The position numbers were made by a program, and so were the translations under genes. A stretch of 43,570 nt of DNA from a virus. The notes under the pieces were generated by a model that was given only the letters and a program-made list of their open reading frames with translations, had not been told where the DNA came from and did no database searches. The DNA is taken from the IMG/VR virus record IMGVR_UViG_3300025168_000172, positions 1-43,570 of that record; one strand, 5' to 3'. Of the stretch, positions 39,630 through 43,570 are shown one piece after another; position 1 is the first letter of the stretch; every line of letters begins with the position of its first letter.

Positions 39630-39744
39630 GTTTTGTTCCTTTAGATTTATTTACTTTGGTATTATGAGTTCTTCTATCCTTGTTCATATCAGTACCATTC
39701 CAAGGATTACCTTTAAGCTTGTTAGTTGTCATTATTTTAGTCAT
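39610..39744 (-). CDS. Small basic protein (44 aa)
   Basis: The ORF from ATG at 39744 to TAA at 39610 begins MTKIMTTNKLKGNPWNGTDM and ends in KSKGTKRAKRSS. It overlaps the phosphoesterase stop by 8 bases and the next tail gene by 20 bases. Basic Lys/Arg-rich tail, similar in kind to other small virion-module proteins here. Function unknown. An in-frame ATG at 39732 is an alternative. Confidence 0.5.
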   Translation of the reverse strand: MTKIMTTNKLKGNPWNGTDMNKDRRTHNTKVNKSKGTKRAKRSS

Positions 39745-40504
39745 TGCCGTCTATTACCTCTCCCCATAAGGATGTTATTCCATTTTTAATTTCTACAGTT
39801 TCTACTTTAAAATCACCATTGTCAAACCAATCTACTATAGCAAAAGCATGACCCCAATTATTTAGTCTACCTTTTAACCATTTATTTTTTTCATGAGTCA
39901 TATCTTTTAAACAACCCATAGACCAAGAACCAATAGTGCCGTGAAGTTTTGTCATCGTATGTCTTTGTACGTCGTGTACATGTCCATACATTACATTCTC
40001 TCCATATGTTTCAAGATGCTTTTTTGCATGATACGTAGTTGCAAAGGCACCATGAAAGAAAGTAAGGTTACCAATTTGTATAGGTAAATTATATTCACTG
40101 TAACTATATCCTCTTTCTTTTATTTTACACGCCTTAAAAAAAGAATAATCAACGAGATAGGGATACTTAGCAACAAAATTATCCAACCAGAGATCGTGGT
40201 TACCTTGTAATAAATGTTTTTCTTTACATCCAACCTCTTTAAGCACTTCATCCCAAACATCTAATCCTTCATTAACTAATCTTATATCTTCATCTACTAT
40301 TGGTAATACATACTCTAAAGGTGGTAGTTTTTTATCTTTATATTTCCATGCAGATACTGACTCCCACTCTCCAACATCACCTAAATTTACAAACACATTA
40401 GGTTTAATCTTTTTTACTGCTTTAATAACACAATTAACTGCAGCCTTATCCTCTAATGGATAGTGCTGATCGGGTATAATAATACCACGCTTCTTTATTT
40501 TCAC
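39737..40504 (-). CDS. Calcineurin-like metallophosphoesterase
   Basis: This is a 255-residue protein with all motifs of the metallophosphoesterase fold: PDQHYP (D12, H14), NLGDVGEWES (D43), LLQGNHDLW (N102, H103), FFHGAF (H151) and GHVHDV (H175, H177). It should bind two metals and hydrolyse phosphoesters, perhaps of nucleic acid ends or nucleotides, as phage members of this family do. It lies between holin and tail genes. There is no signal peptide, so it acts in the cytoplasm. Substrate cannot be told from sequence. Confidence 0.85.
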   Translation of the reverse strand: MKIKKRGIIIPDQHYPLEDKAAVNCVIKAVKKIKPNVFVNLGDVGEWESVSAWKYKDKKLPPLEYVLPIVDEDIRLVNEGLDVWDEVLKEVGCKEKHLLQGNHDLWLDNFVAKYPYLVDYSFFKACKIKERGYSYSEYNLPIQIGNLTFFHGAFATTYHAKKHLETYGENVMYGHVHDVQRHTMTKLHGTIGSWSMGCLKDMTHEKNKWLKGRLNNWGHAFAIVDWFDNGDFKVETVEIKNGITSLWGEVIDGND

Positions 40505-40513
40505 AGGTTTCTC

Positions 40514-40885
40514 CTAGTTTTTTTTCTTTACTTTTTCAAAACTACGCATTCCCCCGAGACCGAGCATCCCAAGAAGTACTGTTGTTAGTGTGCCCATGTC
40601 AAACACGGGCAACACTATTTCAACACCACGAGCATATAGCACGAAAGTAAGTAATGGTTGTAGAATAAAGTGATACGCCAATGCTATTGAGCAAACCCAG
40701 CCAGTAAATGGCCTCCAACCTGCTACAAATATTGATGTATGACCTGCTTCTACTTTATTAACTTCAAGTTGAGCTTTATTAATTTCTGCAATTAATTCAG
40801 CTTTTTCTTGTTTGTCTAAAGTGAATTTATCAACATTGCTTGACACTTTGTCAATAAGTGTACCTATTAAATTTAAGTTAGGCAT
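40514..40885 (-). CDS. Holin, three-transmembrane type
   Basis: This is a 123-residue protein (start at 40885, MPNLNLIGTLIDK; an upstream ATG at 40915 would overlap the previous gene more). An N-terminal helical, charged part with ELIAEINKAQLEVNKVEA is followed by GWRPFTGWVCSIALAYHFIL and LLTFVLYARGVEIVLP, then LTTVLLGMLGLGGMRSFEKVK. The 'aGWRPf.gWvc...l.y' and 'LlGmlGlgg.RsfEK..g' blocks are characteristic of the three-TM holin family found in many marine phages. It would permeabilise the inner membrane and release the lysozyme. Confidence 0.85.
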   Translation of the reverse strand: MPNLNLIGTLIDKVSSNVDKFTLDKQEKAELIAEINKAQLEVNKVEAGHTSIFVAGWRPFTGWVCSIALAYHFILQPLLTFVLYARGVEIVLPVFDMGTLTTVLLGMLGLGGMRSFEKVKKKN

Positions 40886-41078
40886 CCGTATCACATTGTG
40901 CGTCACAGTCTTCAAGACCTTTTAAATATCCTTGTTTCTCTAGTAACATTGATTTTACTTCAGTTAAGCGACCTTGTTGCTCTTGAACTGATTTTACTAG
41001 TTCGTTATGCTGCTCAACCAATGAATTCATTTCTTCCATTGCTTGTGCTTTTAGATCTACTTTTTTTTCTTTAGCCAT
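40878..41078 (-). CDS. Small coiled-coil protein upstream of the holin
   Basis: This is a 66-residue helical protein (MAKEKKVDLKAQAMEEMNSL, then heptad-like VKSVQEQQGRLTEVKSMLL) with two Cys near the end (DCDAQCDTDA). It overlaps the holin start by 8 bases. The position next to a holin suggests a lysis accessory such as a holin regulator, but no such family is recognised. Confidence 0.5.
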   Translation of the reverse strand: MAKEKKVDLKAQAMEEMNSLVEQHNELVKSVQEQQGRLTEVKSMLLEKQGYLKGLEDCDAQCDTDA

Positions 41079-41104
41079 TTGGGCTCTCCTATTTTGGTTA
41101 TTAA

Positions 41105-41524
41105 TTATTTCTTTTTCTTATTACGTTGTGCACGTATTTTTGCATTTTTTGCATTACGAGCTGCTTGAGCTTTTTTCATGCTAGAGTATGATGATTTTAC
41201 TTTCCCTACCACTTTTTTACCAAAAGCTTTAGCTTTACCCATTCTTGTTTTAGGTTTTACTGCTGCTTTTTTATACTTTCTACCATTCCAAGTATAAGTT
41301 GTTCCTGGTTTAGCCGCTGCGTGTGCTGCTCTATAAGACTTAGCAGTTTTACTTTTCTTTTTATATGTAGGATAGTTACCGCCTTTAGTTTTAGTAACTG
41401 ATTTTATTCCTACTTTCTTTTTACCTGTAACAGATCTACGTTGTTTAATTTTAGCAACTAAACCTTTACGTTTCTTTTTAGGTCTTCCTACCTTACTACC
41501 GTATGTACCTTTTCCTTGTGGCAT
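41105..41524 (-). CDS. Lys-rich, histone-like basic protein
   Basis: This is a 139-residue protein in which Lys, Arg, Ala, Ser and Gly make up most residues. It resembles H1-type tails (VGRPKKKRKGLVAKIKQRR; a C-terminal RAQRNKKKK). A small ordered stretch GTTYTWNGRKYKK lies in the middle. It probably binds nucleic acid, perhaps packaged DNA or the host nucleoid. It is preceded by a short basic ORF and lies upstream of the holin set. Not assigned to a family. Confidence 0.6.
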   Translation of the reverse strand: MPQGKGTYGSKVGRPKKKRKGLVAKIKQRRSVTGKKKVGIKSVTKTKGGNYPTYKKKSKTAKSYRAAHAAAKPGTTYTWNGRKYKKAAVKPKTRMGKAKAFGKKVVGKVKSSYSSMKKAQAARNAKNAKIRAQRNKKKK

Positions 41525-41637
41525 TATGCTCTCCTTCTTTTTTTATAGTACTTTTTACTTATTTTAGTACCATACTTTGTGTTGTTAGACATGCCTTGAC
41601 GTGTCTTTTTTTTACCATTACCCCTTTTAACTGTGCT
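41524..41637 (-). CDS. Possible small basic ORF without a standard start
   Basis: The frame from 41637 to the TAA at 41524 encodes STVKRGNGKKKTRQG then MSNNTKYGTKISKKYYKKRR and a final A. The composition (KRGNGKKKTRQG, KYGTKISKKYYKK) looks like small basic phage proteins, and it fills the gap between the outer-membrane gene and the next basic gene, whose ATG overlaps its stop. Upstream codons are only ATT/ATA/CTA; the first ATG is at 41592 (22 residues). Start codon unclear. Confidence 0.35.
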   Translation of the reverse strand, partial: STVKRGNGKKKTRQGMSNNTKYGTKISKKYYKKRRRA

Positions 41638-42731
41638 TAGTATATTAATAAATTAAACCCAGTTTTTGCTTCGTAGCTAGATATGTCATACATCTGAATA
41701 TACCTAGTTTCTACAAATATTCCAAACTTTTTTGTAAGTTTCCAACCATAGACCATTCCTAAGTCGTAATCTATGCCATTCTCGGCTACTTCATAGTTAA
41801 AGGCATAGTCAGACATACCTTTAGTAATTGGATACGTTGTAACCCACATATGCAGCCAATTCTTAGGTGTATATTTATAGTAATCCATACCTAAAGATAA
41901 GCTTAATTCATTCTGATATCCCTGATCTTTAGCCCATTCTTCATTGTATTCTCTTACAATTTCTCCATATACCTGTTTATAGAATTGATCATCTGTGTTT
42001 GCTACAAGTTCACCCTCTGCATTATACCACTTAAAATCAAAGTAACTATATCCATATTGTGTAAACTGTTCTACAAACTCATCTGTATAGCCATAGAAAT
42101 ATGCAAAATCCCAGAATGGTGTAGAATTTGTTGTGTCAATACCTTGTTCTGCCCACCATAAATCTATAGGTAAGAAGTCTAAATATGTAGGATGCATTCT
42201 ACCAGCTACTCCCAAAGATAAATCTAAATTACCTAAGTTCTTTCTGTATCTCATGTCTAATCCTGCAAATTCTAAATCTTCTAACCCTCTATAGTCGTAG
42301 TTAGCTTTAATAATAAACTTATCACCAAGATAACGTAACATCATTTCTTGCTCTATGAAGCTTTCTTCAAACTCGTTGTGATCAGAGTACTCTAATACGT
42401 ACTCCCATCCTTTAGCCATACCATTACCTATAGCTACTGACTGATTTATAGGTGCTTCTTTTCCAGTGTACCAAACTTCTGGTTTGTTTTCGTAACCAAA
42501 TCTTGCTAACTTTCTAATACCAAAGGTAAAAGATGTATGATCTTCTAGTTCTTCTTGTATTTCTAAGAGCTGTCCACCAGTCACTGAAAATGTTTGTTCT
42601 TTAGTAATAGGACTATTTAAACTATATGCACCATATATGGTACTAAATTTAAAAAAGTCTTGTGCTACTAAAGCTCCCATAAACAATGAACCATAAAATA
42701 ACTTTTTAAACCATTTTGCTAAATATATCAT
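41637..42731 (-). CDS. Phage-encoded outer-membrane beta-barrel-like protein
   Basis: This is a 364-residue protein. The N-terminus has a basic start, a hydrophobic core and a cleavage-like site (FYGSLFMGALVAQ). The body is rich in aromatic and alternating polar/nonpolar residues (LRYLGDKFIIKANYDYRG, NLGNLDLSLGVAGRMH, LSLSLGMDYYKYTPKNW). It ends in an aromatic residue after KTGFNLLIY, the signal used by the BAM machinery to insert outer-membrane barrels. An outer-membrane location is therefore inferred. It is coupled by ATGA overlap to the exported thioredoxin-like gene. Phage-encoded outer-membrane proteins can change the receptor surface; that role is conjecture here. Confidence 0.65.
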   Translation of the reverse strand: MIYLAKWFKKLFYGSLFMGALVAQDFFKFSTIYGAYSLNSPITKEQTFSVTGGQLLEIQEELEDHTSFTFGIRKLARFGYENKPEVWYTGKEAPINQSVAIGNGMAKGWEYVLEYSDHNEFEESFIEQEMMLRYLGDKFIIKANYDYRGLEDLEFAGLDMRYRKNLGNLDLSLGVAGRMHPTYLDFLPIDLWWAEQGIDTTNSTPFWDFAYFYGYTDEFVEQFTQYGYSYFDFKWYNAEGELVANTDDQFYKQVYGEIVREYNEEWAKDQGYQNELSLSLGMDYYKYTPKNWLHMWVTTYPITKGMSDYAFNYEVAENGIDYDLGMVYGWKLTKKFGIFVETRYIQMYDISSYEAKTGFNLLIY

Positions 42732-43129
42732 TGAAACTTCCTTAGTTGTATTTCATCAATTTCATCTTTGATTGCCTTGATGATTTTGTTTTTATCTAAA
42801 TTGAAACTTAATCCAGCTTCAAACCTTTTTACTTCTTTACCATATTCAAACATAATTATTGTTGGCACAGAAGCTATCTTCCATTCGTCTGCAATAATTG
42901 CACCATAGTTTTTATCATCTATACTAGCATTAAACCATACGCAATTATTTAAACCATTTAAATCTAACGATGCTTTAAAGTTCCAATCTGCATTTACTTG
43001 AACTATAACGCATTCATCTTGACTCAATAATTGAATTTGTTGTAAATCTTTTAAACTACTTTGAGCATATAAAGGCGATAGCGATAAACAGATACCAACT
43101 AAATATGTAAAACCATATAACCATTTCAT
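42728..43129 (-). CDS. Exported thioredoxin-fold protein lacking CxxC
   Basis: This is a 133-residue protein with a signal peptide (MKWLYGFTYLVGICLSLSPL, then YA and Q). The mature part follows a thioredoxin fold: VIVQVNADWNFKA, where the active-site CxxC should be; FNASIDDKNYGAIIADEWKI; and VPTIIMFEYGKEVKRFEAG, the cis-Pro strand and hairpin typical of thioredoxins. The CxxC is replaced by WNFK, and only C40 and C63 remain outside the signal. It is probably not a redox enzyme but a binding or chaperone-like protein in the periplasm. It overlaps the outer-membrane gene by 4 bases. Confidence 0.65.
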   Translation of the reverse strand: MKWLYGFTYLVGICLSLSPLYAQSSLKDLQQIQLLSQDECVIVQVNADWNFKASLDLNGLNNCVWFNASIDDKNYGAIIADEWKIASVPTIIMFEYGKEVKRFEAGLSFNLDKNKIIKAIKDEIDEIQLRKFQ

Positions 43130-43138
43130 CTCTGTACC

Positions 43139-43429
43139 TCACTTTTGCATTAACATACGCTCAATGTTCTTAACATCTGTACGCATTTCTTTTTGTTCTT
43201 CTTTAATCTCTTGTACGTCTTTTTCAGTTTCAATGATTGTGTTTCTAATCATCTGATCTTTTAAATCATACTCTGTTCTACCGATTGGTGGCTCAGGTAA
43301 TTCTTTCGCCTCCTGTATATCGGCTTGTAGAGTAAACCACATTGTAACAATCATTACTAAAGTTGTTCCTAATGTAATTAATGTTTCTATGCTAAATGTA
43401 AATTTACTGTCTTTACTCAGTTCTGCCAC
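43139..43429 (-). CDS. Small membrane-anchored coiled-coil protein (GTG start)
   Basis: This is a 96-residue protein starting at a GTG (43429) with AGGGGGAT upstream. Residues about 13-33 (ETLITLGTTLVMIVTMWFTL) are one transmembrane helix and residues 60-96 a charged coiled coil (EKDVQEIKEEQKEMRTDVK). It has the layout of small lysis or envelope accessory proteins (for example Rz- or holin-like), and it lies in a row with an exported protein, an outer-membrane protein and, further on, the holin. No family recognised. Confidence 0.55.
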   Translation of the reverse strand: MAELSKDSKFTFSIETLITLGTTLVMIVTMWFTLQADIQEAKELPEPPIGRTEYDLKDQMIRNTIIETEKDVQEIKEEQKEMRTDVKNIERMLMQK

Positions 43430-43446
43430 TTTATCCCCCTATTTAA

Positions 43447-43570
43447 TTAAAATCCAAAATTAATATTACCAGTTATTGCAGAGGTATCTCCCCCTCCACT
43501 TTCTAATGTAAAAGTGAAAGAACCAGAACCGTCTTTATTAGATGGTTCATGTGTCCATCCAGGTCTAATC
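43447..43570 (-). CDS. C-terminal end of a gene, probably tail fibre (runs off right edge)
   Basis: An open frame enters from the right edge and ends at a TAA at 43447-43449, giving about 40 residues: GWTHEPSNKDGSGSFTFTLE, then GGGDTSAITGNINFGF. The beta-rich, Gly/Ser-rich ending is compatible with a fibre. The gene beginning at 262 on the left edge is on the same strand and lacks its end. Joining the two edges directly puts them out of frame by one base. Confidence 0.45.
   Translation of the reverse strand, partial: IRPGWTHEPSNKDGSGSFTFTLESGGGDTSAITGNINFGF

Overview
The window looks like most or all of the genome of a tailed, short-tailed-type (podovirus-like) marine phage. The DNA is AT-rich, genes are tightly packed with overlapping starts and stops, and there is no tRNA, CRISPR, integrase, RNA polymerase or DNA polymerase that I can recognise. 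Good Shine-Dalgarno sites (AGGAGG, GGAGG) and TATAAT-type -10 boxes suggest a host with conventional initiation signals. Two exported proteins, one shaped like an outer-membrane beta-barrel, point to a Gram-negative host. I cannot name the host.

Layout. On the minus strand from 11817 down to 1 lie three small genes, the terminase small and large subunits, portal, scaffold-like protein, major capsid protein, and a run of head-tail and basic virion proteins, ending in a tail-fibre gene cut by the left edge. On the plus strand from 12034 to 22796 lies the early/replication block: about ten small unknown genes, a MazG-like protein, a ubiquitin-like conjugation cassette, then an annealing protein, an SSB-like protein, a primase-helicase, a resolvase-like nuclease and a few small genes. 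On the minus strand from 43570 down to 22939 lie the end of a tail-fibre-like gene, a small membrane protein, an exported thioredoxin-like protein, an outer-membrane protein, a holin, a phosphoesterase, tail proteins, a T4-type lysozyme, and a set of internal/ejection-type proteins ending in a 3354-residue giant. The 216-bp divergent region at 11818-12033 separates the two transcription directions; a hairpin at 22808-22844 lies where they converge.

The most unusual content is the cassette at 14725-18384. It holds a 75-residue beta-grasp-like protein ending in an exposed Gly-Gly, a 593-residue protein with an E2-like Cys motif, a JAB/JAMM metalloprotease with all five active-site residues, and a ThiF/E1-like activating enzyme. 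Together these make a candidate complete ubiquitin-style conjugation and deconjugation pathway carried by a phage, co-directional with its replication genes. The spacer between the Ubl and the E2-like gene contains a three-segment RNA element whose last segment is the ribosome binding site of the E2-like gene; a similar arrangement follows the major capsid gene. A further structured RNA, closed by a perfect 10-bp helix and with a cobalamin-riboswitch-like loop, precedes a tiny zinc-ribbon-like gene at the end of the early operon.

The left-edge fragment (start of a fibre gene) and the right-edge fragment (end of a gene) are on the same strand and would meet if the genome were circular. Direct joining is out of frame by one base, so closure is not shown.
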